Counted from the stretch's first letter, positions 1 to 9,513 are shown. The stretch: DNA of 60,421 nucleotides from Gammaproteobacteria bacterium (GCA_019634245.1 JAHQVR010000336.1:1-60421), one strand, 5' to 3'. Made by a program: numbers and translations. The notes: a model not told the origin generated them from the letters alone.

Positions 1-1
1 C

Positions 2-1603
2 ATGGTAAGTACCGTGATTGTTGTGGCACTTTCTGTCCTAGCCGCTATGGGTACCGCCGGCTGGTTGGGCATTAAACTTACTCCGCCTTCGATGTCTGCA
101 CCGACGTTGATACTCACGCTCGCCGTCGCCGATTGCATTCACTTCTTAGTCACCCTGTATCACAACCTTCGCGGAGGCATGCAAAAACAAGCAGCCATCG
201 TCGAGAGTTTACGTATCAATTTTTCACCCATTATGCTCACCTCCCTTACCACAGCCATCGGTTTTCTGAGCATGAACTTCAGCGACGCCCCTCCCTTCAG
301 AGACCTGGGCAATATCACCGCTGTGGGCGTTGTCTATGCGTTTTTACTGGCAGTGTTCTTTCTGCCGGCACTGGCAGCGGTTCTGCCATTAAAAGCCAAG
401 CAGCGAAAGACCCGCACTGCTATGGCAATGGATAGCCTCGCTACCTTTGTCATTAACACCCGTCGCCCGTTGTTTTGGGGGATGCTTGCGGTTATCGTCG
501 GGTTAAGCGTATTTGCCCCACGTAACCAACTAGACGACAACTTCGTCAACTATTTTGACGAATCTATTCCCTTTCGTGTCGAAACAGACTTGGTAACAGA
601 CAATCTCTCAGGTATGTATCTGATTGACTATTCGATCAGCTCTGGTGAGGAAGGTGGTGTGAGTAACCCTGCATTTCTGGCCAAAGTGGAAGAGTTTGAA
701 CGGTGGCTCGAATCTCAGCCGGAAGTCCAGCACGTCAGCTCCATTACAGAAACCATGCGTCGATTGAACCGCAGCATGCATGGCGACGACGACAACTACT
801 ACCTGCTTCCAGAATCCAGAGAATTATCAGCACAGTATCTATTACTGTATGAAATGTCCCTACCGTATGGCCTGGATCTAAACAATCAAATCAATTTTGA
901 CAAATCGACAACCCGACTATCTGCCACCCTTGAAACTTTATCCACACAAGAGACTCTGGATTTTGAAAAACGCTCCGACGCATGGATGGCAGCGAACACA
1001 CCAGAGATCGCCACGGCTGGTTCTGGCCCGACCGTCATGTTCTCTCATATCAGTTTTCGTAATATAATTAGTATGCTCTCTGGCACCACGATCGCTATTG
1101 TGCTGATATCCGCGATTTTGATGATTGCACTCAGATCACTGAAATTCGGTATGTTGAGCCTGATACCCAATTTAACTCCAGCACTTATGGCATTCGGTGT
1201 GTGGTATCTGACCGTGGGCTACGTAGGCCTAGCCGTTTCCGTAGTTGTCGCGATGACACTGGGTATCGTTGTCGACGATACCATTCACTTTCTGAGTAAA
1301 TACTTGCGGGCACGACGTGAACGCGGTTTGAATGCCGAAGAAGCGGTGCGTTACGCTTTTAACACCGTTGGAGTTGCACTGTTGGTGACCACCATAGTGC
1401 TGGTGTGTGGATTCTTGGTTTACGCCCAATCGGCCTTCCTGGTAAATGCCGAAATGGGGTTATTAACGGCCATCACCATCGCTATTGCCCTCATTGTGGA
1501 CTTTCTGTTTCTCCCCACACTACTAATCGCTATTGACGGGGACAAAGAAACCGACAGTGAAACGGCCACCGCCGATCCATCTCCAGTCGGTCAAAACGCT
1601 TAA
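2..1603 (+). CDS. RND/MMPL-family exporter, 5' end outside the window
   Basis: Inner-membrane proton-driven exporter of the RND superfamily, missing its N-terminal part: the window opens inside the first transmembrane block, so the ATG at position 2 is an internal Met and not the start. Visible are the late helices of block one (residues 1-130), an opening helix of the second half near 157-172, a periplasmic loop (about 175-345) and a second block (355-510). Acidic residues typical of the proton relay sit in both blocks: ADCIHF near residue 43 and DDTIHF near 425. The tail after 515 is polar. The downstream LolA-like and beta-barrel genes follow at 18 and 7 bp and probably form one operon, suggesting export of a lipid or hydrophobic compound to the outer membrane. 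The substrate cannot be read from sequence. Confidence 0.85.
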   Translation: MVSTVIVVALSVLAAMGTAGWLGIKLTPPSMSAPTLILTLAVADCIHFLVTLYHNLRGGMQKQAAIVESLRINFSPIMLTSLTTAIGFLSMNFSDAPPFRDLGNITAVGVVYAFLLAVFFLPALAAVLPLKAKQRKTRTAMAMDSLATFVINTRRPLFWGMLAVIVGLSVFAPRNQLDDNFVNYFDESIPFRVETDLVTDNLSGMYLIDYSISSGEEGGVSNPAFLAKVEEFERWLESQPEVQHVSSITETMRRLNRSMHGDDDNYYLLPESRELSAQYLLLYEMSLPYGLDLNNQINFDKSTTRLSATLETLSTQETLDFEKRSDAWMAANTPEIATAGSGPTVMFSHISFRNIISMLSGTTIAIVLISAILMIALRSLKFGMLSLIPNLTPALMAFGVWYLTVGYVGLAVSVVVAMTLGIVVDDTIHFLSKYLRARRERGLNAEEAVRYAFNTVGVALLVTTIVLVCGFLVYAQSAFLVNAEMGLLTAITIAIALIVDFLFLPTLLIAIDGDKETDSETATADPSPVGQNA

Positions 1604-1621
1604 TAATCATAGGAAATCATC

Positions 1622-2443
1622 ATGTATTCAATTTCACTTAAGGCCCTGACTATACCCACCTTATTGCGATGTATTGCGCTACCTACGTTAGCCCTGGGGC
1701 TTGCCGTGCCGGCGATGGCGCAGTCTGCAGCAGAAAAGGGTTTGGAAATAGCCACCAAAATGAATCGACAGGACGATGGATTTGGCGATACGAAAGCGGC
1801 AATGACCATGACACTGATCAATCGTTCGGGCAAAGAGAGTAAGCGGTCGATCCGTGCGTTAACACTCGAGGTTCCGGGTGATGGCGATAAAAGCCTGTCT
1901 ATCTTTGATAACCCAGCAGATGTCAAGGGCACCGCTAGCTTGAGCTATTCACATGCCACCGATCCTGATGAACAATGGTTGTACCTGCCTGCATTAAAGC
2001 GCGTCAAACGTATCTCTTCGAAAAACAAATCTGGTCCTTTTATGGGAAGTGAATTCGCGTTCGAAGATATTAGTTCTCAAGAAGTAGAGAAATTCACCTA
2101 TGAATTTCTTGGTGAAGAAACGCTTGATGGCGTAGCCACACTAAAAATGGAATCTCGCCCCGCTTATAAATATTCTGGATATACGCGCTTAGTTAATTGG
2201 GTGGATGCCGAGAAATACGTCCTGCTAAAAACCGAATTCTATGATCGCAAAGATGCGTTACTCAAGACTCTAAAAGTCACAGATTATGAGCAATACCTGG
2301 GAAAATTCTGGCGCCCCGGCAGAATGGAGATGGTCAATGAGCAAACGGGTAAAAAAACCATCTTAGTATGGTCCGACTACGAATTTCAAAGTGGCCTGTC
2401 AGAAAAAGACTTCACCAGTGCCGCCCTAAAACGACTTCGTTAA
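1622..2443 (+). CDS. Periplasmic LolA-like 'outer membrane lipoprotein-sorting' protein
   Basis: 273-residue exported protein. An N-terminal signal peptide ends near AMA-QSA (about residue 33). The mature part has the pattern of the LolA-like family often annotated as outer membrane lipoprotein-sorting protein: repeated beta strands with WLYLPALKRVKRIS near residue 119, a SEFAFEDIS segment and a C-terminal DY-F element. An AGGA sits 7 bases before the ATG. The family has the half-barrel LolA fold that binds lipid chains and is frequently encoded with RND exporters, as here. I infer that it shuttles a hydrophobic cargo between the RND pump and the envelope; it is not LolA itself, which lies elsewhere in such genomes. 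Confidence 0.8.
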   Translation: MYSISLKALTIPTLLRCIALPTLALGLAVPAMAQSAAEKGLEIATKMNRQDDGFGDTKAAMTMTLINRSGKESKRSIRALTLEVPGDGDKSLSIFDNPADVKGTASLSYSHATDPDEQWLYLPALKRVKRISSKNKSGPFMGSEFAFEDISSQEVEKFTYEFLGEETLDGVATLKMESRPAYKYSGYTRLVNWVDAEKYVLLKTEFYDRKDALLKTLKVTDYEQYLGKFWRPGRMEMVNEQTGKKTILVWSDYEFQSGLSEKDFTSAALKRLR

Positions 2444-2450
2444 CACCAAC

Positions 2451-3623
2451 ATGCAACGTTTAAATTGGCTATGCACTCTTGCTCTATGTAGTGTCAGCAG
2501 CACAGGTCTGGCATGGGACATACGCGGAAACATTGGTTTAGAGTTTCGGCAGTTTCCAAACAACGCTGTTTACTATCCGTTCGAAAAAAGCAATGTATCC
2601 GTCTCGGGTGAGACCGAGTTTTACCAGACTATTGGTGATTCTGGCAGTCTTACGATCACCCCCTTTTTCAGGGTTGATCAGCACGATGACGAGCGGACTC
2701 ATATAGATTTGCGAGAGTTTGTGTACACCCACGTCGGTGACACCTGGGAATTGAACGCTGGGGTGGGAAAGGTATTTTGGGGGGTCGCCGAATCGCAGAA
2801 TATCGTTGACATCATTAATCAAACCGATCAGGTAGAAAATGGCTCTGGATCTGAAAAATTAGGTCAGCCCATGGTCAATTTAAAACTATTTCAAGACTGG
2901 GGCACCGTCGATTTATTCGTTCTACCCGGGTTTCGCGAGCGAACCTTTCTAGGAGAAGGTGGACGACCTCGTTCTCCACTCATTGTGGACACCGACAATG
3001 CGCTCTATGAAAACGATGCAGAAAATCAGCATGTAGACCTAGCGGTTCGCTATTCTCACACCCTCGATGTGTGGGATTTTGGAATCCATGCATTCCATGG
3101 AACGGCCCGCGACCCGCTACTTCAGCCATCATCAACTGGCCAGCTACAGCCGTTTTACTATCAAAGCACACAGATAGGCACCGACATTCAGGCAACTCTG
3201 GAATCTTGGCTTCTTAAACTGGAGGCTATTTATAAAACCGGCGATGCCATAGAGAACCATGCCGAACTCGTCGGGGGTTTTGAATACAGTTTCTACGGCA
3301 TTGCTGACTCAGCAGCTGATCTCGGTGTGGTTGCAGAGCTTTTGTACGACGATCGTGAGGACGCACAGCCGTTTCAAAAAGACCTACTGGTTGGATTGCG
3401 CTGGGTACAAAATAACGAATCGTCCTCGGAAGCTCTACTCGGAATCATTCAAGATCTCGACCATGGAACGCAGACTCTGTCACTGGAAGCTAGCACCAGA
3501 ATTGGCAACAGTGTGAAATTGTCCGGGGAACTTACCCTTTGGCACAATACCGACGATGATCCGTTTTTTGCCACTTTCGATGAAGAGGATTACCTACAGC
3601 TGGATTTACGCTATTTTTTCTGA
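2451..3623 (+). CDS. Outer-membrane beta-barrel protein of the RND/LolA-like operon
   Basis: 390-residue protein with a cleavable signal peptide (cleavage near GLA-WD, about residue 22). The remainder consists of alternating amphipathic strands rich in aromatic residues, and it ends in DLRYFF, an aromatic C-terminal signature of barrels inserted by BamA. It begins 7 bp after the LolA-like gene, so it is almost certainly co-transcribed. I recognise no enzyme motif. It resembles DUF1302-type or porin-like proteins found beside RND exporters in other Gammaproteobacteria, but that family assignment is by eye. Its role is inferred to be the outer-membrane component or receptor for whatever the operon moves. 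Confidence 0.65.
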   Translation: MQRLNWLCTLALCSVSSTGLAWDIRGNIGLEFRQFPNNAVYYPFEKSNVSVSGETEFYQTIGDSGSLTITPFFRVDQHDDERTHIDLREFVYTHVGDTWELNAGVGKVFWGVAESQNIVDIINQTDQVENGSGSEKLGQPMVNLKLFQDWGTVDLFVLPGFRERTFLGEGGRPRSPLIVDTDNALYENDAENQHVDLAVRYSHTLDVWDFGIHAFHGTARDPLLQPSSTGQLQPFYYQSTQIGTDIQATLESWLLKLEAIYKTGDAIENHAELVGGFEYSFYGIADSAADLGVVAELLYDDREDAQPFQKDLLVGLRWVQNNESSSEALLGIIQDLDHGTQTLSLEASTRIGNSVKLSGELTLWHNTDDDPFFATFDEEDYLQLDLRYFF

Positions 3624-3725
3624 CGCCTTATGCGTACCAAACTGCACCATTAGTACTATCCTTATTTTACGCGCTTGCCGACCTTAACCATTCTTCACAT
3701 TGACAAAAGAATGGCGTGCGCTTAA

Positions 3726-5855
3726 ATGCTCATTGGAAAGAGTTTCAGTTACTCTATTGAGTCAATGGACAGGTCACTTCGAATGTTAGCAACGTTACTT
3801 CAACGCTTCTTCTTAATCGGAGTAGTTTCCCTAGCGATCTCTTGCGGTTCGAGCAACAATGAACCAGGTGGCATTACCAGCGGTACAGATACCACGAGCT
3901 CCGATGGCAACTCGGATGGCAACTCTGATGCTATCGACAGTGGCACCACATCCGCGGGAAATAGCACGGGCAGCGATTCTAACGGCACGAGCGACAGCAC
4001 CACTGCGGGTGGCACTGACGGTACGACCTCCAGCGGAACTTCGACGGGCGCCACTGGCACCGATTCTGGTTTTGGCAGCGCCGAACCCTTAGCCCCACTA
4101 CCAGACCCTCCATTAACTCAAAGCCCCGATCAGTCCAACGAACCTGAGCCGGTTGTCGGCGCAGTAAGTACGATCACAAGCTACTTCTTGGTGCGTGATC
4201 CATCGGGAACCGTACCAGAGGACACGTTCGGCGAGATAACCGATACAGACTTTGCGCAAGGGCCACTGCCTCCGGTGATATTCACACCCGACCATGTTGA
4301 CCCGACAACCAATGCGGCACCCTATTTCGATGCGTTAGAGGACCAACAATTGTTCGCGGGCGAAACGCTGCAGTTGCTTCTCCGGCCACTCGATCCCGAT
4401 GGAGGCATTCCAGGTATGTTTCCAGAGTCGATCCCAGAAGGTGCCAGCTATATAGATAATTTTAACGGTACCCGAACACTCATTTGGCAACCGTTGCAGC
4501 CTGATGTGGGCATTCTTGAATTTACGATCACAGCAGTAGACCCTGTCGAACCACTGTACCGGACTCAACGCACCGTCAGAATTAAGGTAGACCTTCCCGC
4601 GGATCAATCCGGCATCCCAAACATAGCGCCAACTGTGAATGCCGTGCGAACTCATACGGTTCGAGTAGGGGACCCCGTAGTTGTTGAACTCAAAGGCGAA
4701 GATCGAAACGGTACCATCCCATCATTGTCGGTAACAAATACGCCTTCGGGTTCTACCTTCGAGCCGCACTACAACGAAGAGAAAATCAGTGTTCTAAGAT
4801 TTATTCCAGAAACCACCGAGACTATTACGCTCAATGTGGTGGCCACAGATGCCGTAAACCCAGCGCTTACGGGAACTGGCACGGTGACCTTAGAAGTGCT
4901 GCCCCGTTCCTCCTTCGAACGCGCTGGCTTGCGTCTGCGAAACATTGCAGGTTCACGAGATCTACGCATTGGCTTCGCCTCATTGCAGGAGTACTACTAT
5001 CGACCAGATGGTGCACTCTATAGTGAGATAGCAGAGGATGAGTTTAATATGGTGACCACTGAAAACACGCTTAAGTGGGACTATCTCAATCCCGTACCAG
5101 GTTACTGGCGCTGGGCAGCGACTGATAATTTAGTGACCTTTGGCAATCAGTTCAACATGCTTATACACGGTCACACACTGGTGTGGCATCGCTCCTTACC
5201 CGGCTGGGTACAGCGAACCGAACTCCTTGAACGGGAAATGCATATGCGTGAATTTATTGACCGTGTACTCAACCGCTACGCTGACGACGTAGAGGTTTGG
5301 GATGTGGTCAATGAGCCATTCGAAGACGACGGATCTTTTAGGAATAGTGTCTGGTATGAAGCTATGGGTTCAGACTACATTGATATCGCGTTTCGCCAGG
5401 CACGGGAGTCGGCTCCAAATGCGACACTGCTGCTAAACGAATATGACATTTCCTGGCAAGGTCCAAAACGCGATGCACTAATGAACCTACTAGACACTCT
5501 GGAAACACTGGGCACACCATTGGATGGCATTGGTTTCCAGATGCATGTTTTTGCCGCCTTTGATCAATTCGATGAAGTGGAAGAGACATTTAATCTGATT
5601 GCAGAAAAAGGACTGGATGTTTATATCACTGAATTAGATGTATCGATGGTGGACGACAATACCGAAGAACAACAGGCCGATGTATACGGTCGAATTGTCG
5701 ATATTTGTATAGCTCAAGCGCGTTGCAAGGCCATACAAACCTGGGGATTTACAGATCAATACTCATGGCGTCGCGATTTCACGCCGTTGTTACTTGATGC
5801 TGCTTATCAGCCAAAACCTGCGTACTCCAGAGTTCAGGAAAGGCTGGCCCAATAA
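3726..5855 (+). CDS. Surface lipoprotein endo-1,4-beta-xylanase, GH10
   Basis: Secreted xylanase that cleaves internal beta-1,4 bonds of xylan. Residues 20-40 form a lipoprotein signal ending at the lipobox LAISC (Cys40), followed by Gly (no Asp +2). The first ATG gives a long polar leader; Met14 or Met20 are likelier starts. A Ser/Gly/Thr/Asp linker (about 43-115) leads to two Ig-like beta domains (about 195-295 and 298-395) and then a GH10 barrel (about 410-705). The acid/base Glu is E530 in WDVVNEPF and the nucleophile is E636 in ITELDV; the substrate-site HTLVWH block is also present. The gene stands alone between the RND operon and an opposite-strand regulator. The barrel is rather compact for GH10 but has both catalytic residues, so activity is expected. 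Confidence 0.93.
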   Translation: MLIGKSFSYSIESMDRSLRMLATLLQRFFLIGVVSLAISCGSSNNEPGGITSGTDTTSSDGNSDGNSDAIDSGTTSAGNSTGSDSNGTSDSTTAGGTDGTTSSGTSTGATGTDSGFGSAEPLAPLPDPPLTQSPDQSNEPEPVVGAVSTITSYFLVRDPSGTVPEDTFGEITDTDFAQGPLPPVIFTPDHVDPTTNAAPYFDALEDQQLFAGETLQLLLRPLDPDGGIPGMFPESIPEGASYIDNFNGTRTLIWQPLQPDVGILEFTITAVDPVEPLYRTQRTVRIKVDLPADQSGIPNIAPTVNAVRTHTVRVGDPVVVELKGEDRNGTIPSLSVTNTPSGSTFEPHYNEEKISVLRFIPETTETITLNVVATDAVNPALTGTGTVTLEVLPRSSFERAGLRLRNIAGSRDLRIGFASLQEYYYRPDGALYSEIAEDEFNMVTTENTLKWDYLNPVPGYWRWAATDNLVTFGNQFNMLIHGHTLVWHRSLPGWVQRTELLEREMHMREFIDRVLNRYADDVEVWDVVNEPFEDDGSFRNSVWYEAMGSDYIDIAFRQARESAPNATLLLNEYDISWQGPKRDALMNLLDTLETLGTPLDGIGFQMHVFAAFDQFDEVEETFNLIAEKGLDVYITELDVSMVDDNTEEQQADVYGRIVDICIAQARCKAIQTWGFTDQYSWRRDFTPLLLDAAYQPKPAYSRVQERLAQ

Positions 5856-6155
5856 TTATTGGCCCACTTGGCTACGGATGAGATAACCGTCGGTAAACGC
5901 CTAAGTTTCCACGGCTTTGCCTTCATTGTCTTCACAAAAACTCGCGCGGTTGTATGATTCGAAATAGATTGCCGTGAGTACCCAGATTCTCTGACAGTAG
6001 CTCGAGCCTCCTCTACCGCCACAAAAATAGGAGACTGGTAAGCTTTTGATTTTTCGCACTCATTTCCAAGCCTGTTTTTATAGAGCCGTCGATCGCATGC
6101 AAAAACTCATGGTGCAAATCAGGGCCGCTTTGTAATCCATGACACGCGCATGACA
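5856..6155. other. Intergenic region between convergent genes
   Basis: 300 bases between the xylanase stop and the stop of the opposite-strand response regulator. A 14-bp perfect palindrome (CCAATAATTATTGG, 5850-5863) spans the xylanase stop codon but has no loop or T-tract. I see no convincing gene, RNA or terminator in the rest. Confidence 0.6.
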
Positions 6156-6896
6156 CTAACTAAGGACAGCATCCTTAGTAACTGCCTCCCGAGTCGATTC
6201 CTGAACCCCGGCTCTGGTTCTTTGCGCTACCTTGTTTAATCGAAATCCCCTATTACGTATCTTGACCAACGCCCACCCAGTTCGATGATCCAAACACATT
6301 TTCTTTCGGATGCGGCTCGCCGCCGTATCTATTCTTCGCCCCCCTTGCCTTGCAGGTAAGGCCCAGAGGGCAACGAGCAATTCAGAGTCTGTGATCAAAC
6401 GATTCGGACGCTCAAAAAGGTAACGCGCAAAGCGGTATTCCATTGGGCTCAGCAACAGTATCCGTTCGTGTAACCGTACTTTGCGTTCAGCCCCACTGAA
6501 GTGGAAGGGTGCTCTGTAGAGATCCGCGGCACACTCAGGTACGCATTTTCTTAGCGCAGCGTCTAATCGAGCCGTCAGTGCATTGGTACTTTCTGCCAAA
6601 TATAGATAACGATCAGCACCACCTTGTAAACTTTGAACAATGGCCCGTTCCGACCAATTGGTGGAAAGAATCAGTAGTCTTCCGGAAAAGCGGTGCCGAA
6701 GATCACTAGGCAGAACACAAGAGGCTGTGGAGTATCGTGTGCAAACCACCAGAGCGAAATAGTGATCCAGAGAGAGAATCTCTGAAATACGTAAGTACGT
6801 ATGCGCTGAGTAGCCCAACGTTCTTAAGATGTTAATGACACGCTGTGCATCAGATTGACTATCGGATACCACCGCTATATAGAGTCCCTGTTCCAT
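6156..6896 (-). CDS. OmpR/PhoB-type transcription regulator with degenerate receiver domain
   Basis: DNA-binding regulator. An N-terminal receiver-like fold (about residues 1-115) is followed by an OmpR-type winged helix (about 130-235) with the usual landmarks: LLLSPMEYRFARYLFERPNR, the ELLVALW helix, RIDTAASRIRKKM (recognition helix) and a C-terminal IRNRGFRLN hairpin. At the strand that normally carries the phosphate-accepting Asp the sequence reads ALVVCTRYS, with no Asp, and the acidic pair near the N terminus reads VVSDSQSD. Phosphorylation is therefore doubtful and the protein may respond by another route. No histidine kinase lies next to it. The ATG at 6896 is chosen; an in-frame GTG at 6929 would add 11 residues. 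Confidence 0.75.
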   Translation of the reverse strand: MEQGLYIAVVSDSQSDAQRVINILRTLGYSAHTYLRISEILSLDHYFALVVCTRYSTASCVLPSDLRHRFSGRLLILSTNWSERAIVQSLQGGADRYLYLAESTNALTARLDAALRKCVPECAADLYRAPFHFSGAERKVRLHERILLLSPMEYRFARYLFERPNRLITDSELLVALWALPARQGGRRIDTAASRIRKKMCLDHRTGWALVKIRNRGFRLNKVAQRTRAGVQESTREAVTKDAVLS

Positions 6897-7216
6897 CGGA
6901 CTGACATCTACCCCGCTACCACTGCACACCCTATATTCGATCCGTCACTGCCCATTCAGGCTAGCACAGACACCGGTTGGCTTGAAAGGTGCGTTCCGGT
7001 CAATGAGTCGGACCCCAGTCTACCGAGCGCAAGATTTGCAGCGAAATTGTTGAATTTTGCGTGAATCGGAGCGACGAAAAAAGTGGCCATTACGGACCAC
7101 ATACGCGCTATTGGTGCGGCAGTTGGGGCATTCAGGGCACATCCGTGCGCTCCTGTTGTCATTTGTAGAGCTTAGAGACTACTGCAATAATCCATCCGTA
7201 GCCAAGTGGGTCAGTA
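6897..7216. other. Intergenic region upstream of the regulator, downstream of dsbB
   Basis: About 320 bases holding the promoter of the minus-strand regulator and the end of dsbB transcription. Small open frames exist on both strands but lack ribosome sites and protein-like composition. No terminator or RNA structure stood out. Confidence 0.5.
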
Positions 7217-7729
7217 TTATTTGTTCCTAGCCAAGCGAACCAACAAAAACAACGCCAGCAGTAAAAACCCCACAAACCAGGCCAAGGACCACTCGCCAAT
7301 ACTGAATCCTAAAAAGGTCCATTGAACCTCTGCACAATTACCATCGCCTTTAAACAGTAGAGTTAGCGTCTCAGACAACGGATTGTTCTCTAACCAATAA
7401 CTTAACCCCGGCCCACACTCGGGAACTTGATCTTTCGGGAGATGTTGTAGCCATACTTGCCGACCAGCGGTCGCTATGCCTCCGATCGCGCACAGCAACA
7501 TAAAAAAAGTAAACACTCGTTGCGTGATATTACTTCGGCCAGAGAACAGCGCTAATACGGCAAAGAGTGCGATACCGTAGTAGAACAATCGTTGCGTAAT
7601 ACACAATGGGCAAGGGTCAAGATATTCGACATATTGCAAGTAGTACCCATACCCAAGCAAAGCGGCGCAGGCGACAAAAATGCCAACCCATACTGTCCAA
7701 TTCACCGCTGAGTGTGCGGTATCGTTCAT
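7217..7729 (-). CDS. dsbB: Disulfide bond formation protein B
   Basis: Inner-membrane quinone reductase that reoxidises DsbA and so drives disulfide formation in the periplasm. Four transmembrane helices are visible. The first periplasmic loop carries CPLC (Cys40 and Cys43 counted from the chosen start) and the second loop carries the other Cys pair in PECGPG and GNCAEV. Length (170 residues) is normal for the family. I chose the ATG at 7729 because AGGA stands 9 bases upstream; a longer frame from 7777 would add 16 unconserved residues. No dsbA is adjacent. The several Cys-containing exported proteins in the window are possible clients. Confidence 0.95.
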   Translation of the reverse strand: MNDTAHSAVNWTVWVGIFVACAALLGYGYYLQYVEYLDPCPLCITQRLFYYGIALFAVLALFSGRSNITQRVFTFFMLLCAIGGIATAGRQVWLQHLPKDQVPECGPGLSYWLENNPLSETLTLLFKGDGNCAEVQWTFLGFSIGEWSLAWFVGFLLLALFLLVRLARNK

Positions 7730-7881
7730 GGTTAATTTCCTAGTCTGTAAGGCCAGTATTGTAGATCGATTCTGCAACGGTATTATTACTCATTACAAAC
7801 GGTTTATTTGAAAGGCAGATAAAGACTGGCCCGAGCACACTTAAGCCTCACAAACGATCCATTCACTGAGTGAGACTAAGT

Positions 7882-9513
7882 ATGCAAGCATTTTTCCAAA
7901 AAAGCGGTTGGGCACTAGCAGCCCTAATTACGCTTTCCGCCTGCGGTGGCGGCGGATCCGGCGGGGCTGATGACGTTCGCGCAACCAACGACCCTAACGG
8001 GGACCCGATTTCAATTGTTCAATTGAGCACCCAAATACCCACCCGAATCAGTTCCTTGGCGATCCCTTTGGACGTTATAGCCACTGTAAGCGGACAAACC
8101 GTTGCCTTGACAACCGATGGCAGCAGCTACAACGTGAATATCGAACTACCCCCACAACGCGAATTTCCACTCTATTTGGCGATTCGCCGCAGTTCAGATG
8201 CTCTGCTTTTAGCATCGGCGCAAACCACCGTGAATACCGATGCAGACGTAGTGGCTCTGGCCATACCTGAGCAGTTGTTCGACATGGATTTTGACTACGA
8301 CAGTGACGGCTTCAGCAATGTCACCGAACTGGAACGAGGCAGTGACCCGCAATCGGTCAGTGAAGATTTTGACGGTGACGGCATCGCGAACGATTCCGAC
8401 TCGGATAGTGACAACGATGGTGTGTTGGACGTGGATGATGCCTTTCCGTTCAACGCCAACGAATCAGTGGACAGCGATTTCGATGGCATTGGCGACAATG
8501 CCGACCGGGATGACGACAACGACGGTATTCTCGATGTGGATGACAGCTTTCCACTAGACGCCTCCGAGAGCCTGGATCTAGATCTGGACGGATTGGGCAA
8601 CAACGAAGACAACGATGATGATGGCGACGGAACCATCGATTTGGAAGACCCACAACCATCGAATCCGAATATAACCGGCAACGAAGACAGCGATGGCGAT
8701 GGTTTTCGAGATCTGGACGACGCGTTCCCTTATGACCCCAGCGAATCAAACGATCTAGATGGAGATGGTATTGGAGACAACGCGGATATCGATGATGACG
8801 GCAACGGAGTACCGGACTCTCAAGATAACTCCATTGCATTGATTCCCTACTGGCCGGATGCACCAACCATTGATGGCGCTTACGGATGGAGTGAATGGCG
8901 CAATGCCTCCTGGGTAGACTCGCGTGGAAACTACAAGTACATGAACAACTTGTTGATCGACAACTACGACATTGAAACCGATCAATACAACTGGAGCTAC
9001 TGGCGAGCGATGCACGATGGCTCTAACCTGTACATTCTAATTATTATCGACAACGAACCTCTGGCTGCCCGATTCAGTGATTCAGATAATGTTTGGGATG
9101 ATGACTCGGCGGAAGTATATATCGATGCAGGCCATGAGCGCGGCGCCGAGTACGACCACAACGACTACCAAAGATTGTTTCGGTACGCAGACAACCTGAT
9201 GGACAGTCAAACCGATGGTTTCTATTCAGCCAGTGGCATGGTGTCCAGCTACAGTTCCAGCCGCAGTATGGCTATGTCAGGCGCTTGGTACACCTATTAT
9301 GAAATAAGCATCTCCTTAGACTCAGTCGGATTGATACCTGAAGTACCATTCGGATTGGAAGTGGCTTACAACGATGACGATGACACCGGTGCCCGAGATG
9401 TAAAATGGGGCTGGTTCTCAACGCCTGGCATTGACGAAGCCTGGCACAACCCTAGCCAATTTGGGACGGCCATACTCGCCGAAATAGTGGATAGCCAACC
9501 TAACGCCGATTAA
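7882..9513 (+). CDS. Lipoprotein with calcium-binding DxDxDG repeats and CBM9-like domain
   Basis: 543-residue surface lipoprotein. The signal ends at lipobox TLSAC (Cys21), followed by GGGGSGG. A beta domain of unknown type (about 45-135) precedes a long run of thrombospondin type 3-like Asp/Asn repeats (about 135-315; units such as DSDGDG, DVDDAFPFN) that should bind many calcium ions and form a stiff stalk. The C-terminal 200 residues resemble a family 9 carbohydrate-binding module or related DOMON-like domain: PTIDGAYGWSEWRNA, SNLYILIIIDN, DDSAEVYIDAG and an ending GFGLEVAYNDDD-type strand. No catalytic motif is visible, so a role in holding polysaccharide at the cell surface is inferred. 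A GTG 12 bases upstream is an alternative start. The last codons lie inside the tandem duplication described at 9490-9726. Confidence 0.8.
   Translation: MQAFFQKSGWALAALITLSACGGGGSGGADDVRATNDPNGDPISIVQLSTQIPTRISSLAIPLDVIATVSGQTVALTTDGSSYNVNIELPPQREFPLYLAIRRSSDALLLASAQTTVNTDADVVALAIPEQLFDMDFDYDSDGFSNVTELERGSDPQSVSEDFDGDGIANDSDSDSDNDGVLDVDDAFPFNANESVDSDFDGIGDNADRDDDNDGILDVDDSFPLDASESLDLDLDGLGNNEDNDDDGDGTIDLEDPQPSNPNITGNEDSDGDGFRDLDDAFPYDPSESNDLDGDGIGDNADIDDDGNGVPDSQDNSIALIPYWPDAPTIDGAYGWSEWRNASWVDSRGNYKYMNNLLIDNYDIETDQYNWSYWRAMHDGSNLYILIIIDNEPLAARFSDSDNVWDDDSAEVYIDAGHERGAEYDHNDYQRLFRYADNLMDSQTDGFYSASGMVSSYSSSRSMAMSGAWYTYYEISISLDSVGLIPEVPFGLEVAYNDDDDTGARDVKWGWFSTPGIDEAWHNPSQFGTAILAEIVDSQPNAD

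Noticed and set aside
3800..4092. Open frames in the Ser/Gly linker of the xylanase gene
   Set aside because: Same cause: low-complexity coding sequence. The linker frame itself is continuous with signal peptide and GH10 domain.
5850..5863. 14-bp palindrome CCAATAATTATTGG over the xylanase stop
   Set aside because: No loop, no T-tract and AT-rich; most simply chance around a TAATAA-like end. Not convincing as terminator or operator.
5834..6022. 62-codon minus-strand open frame overlapping the xylanase 3' end
   Set aside because: Overlaps real coding sequence, basic random-looking composition, no ribosome site.
6956..7162. 68-codon minus-strand open frame between dsbB and the regulator
   Set aside because: No ribosome site and no recognisable protein features; left as intergenic.
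8291..8866. Several open frames over the DxDxDG repeat region of the CBM9-like lipoprotein gene
   Set aside because: Repeated Asp codons (GAT/GAC) leave the other frames free of stops; the products are low-complexity (Ser/Leu/Arg-rich or Met/Thr-rich) and lack starts with ribosome sites.
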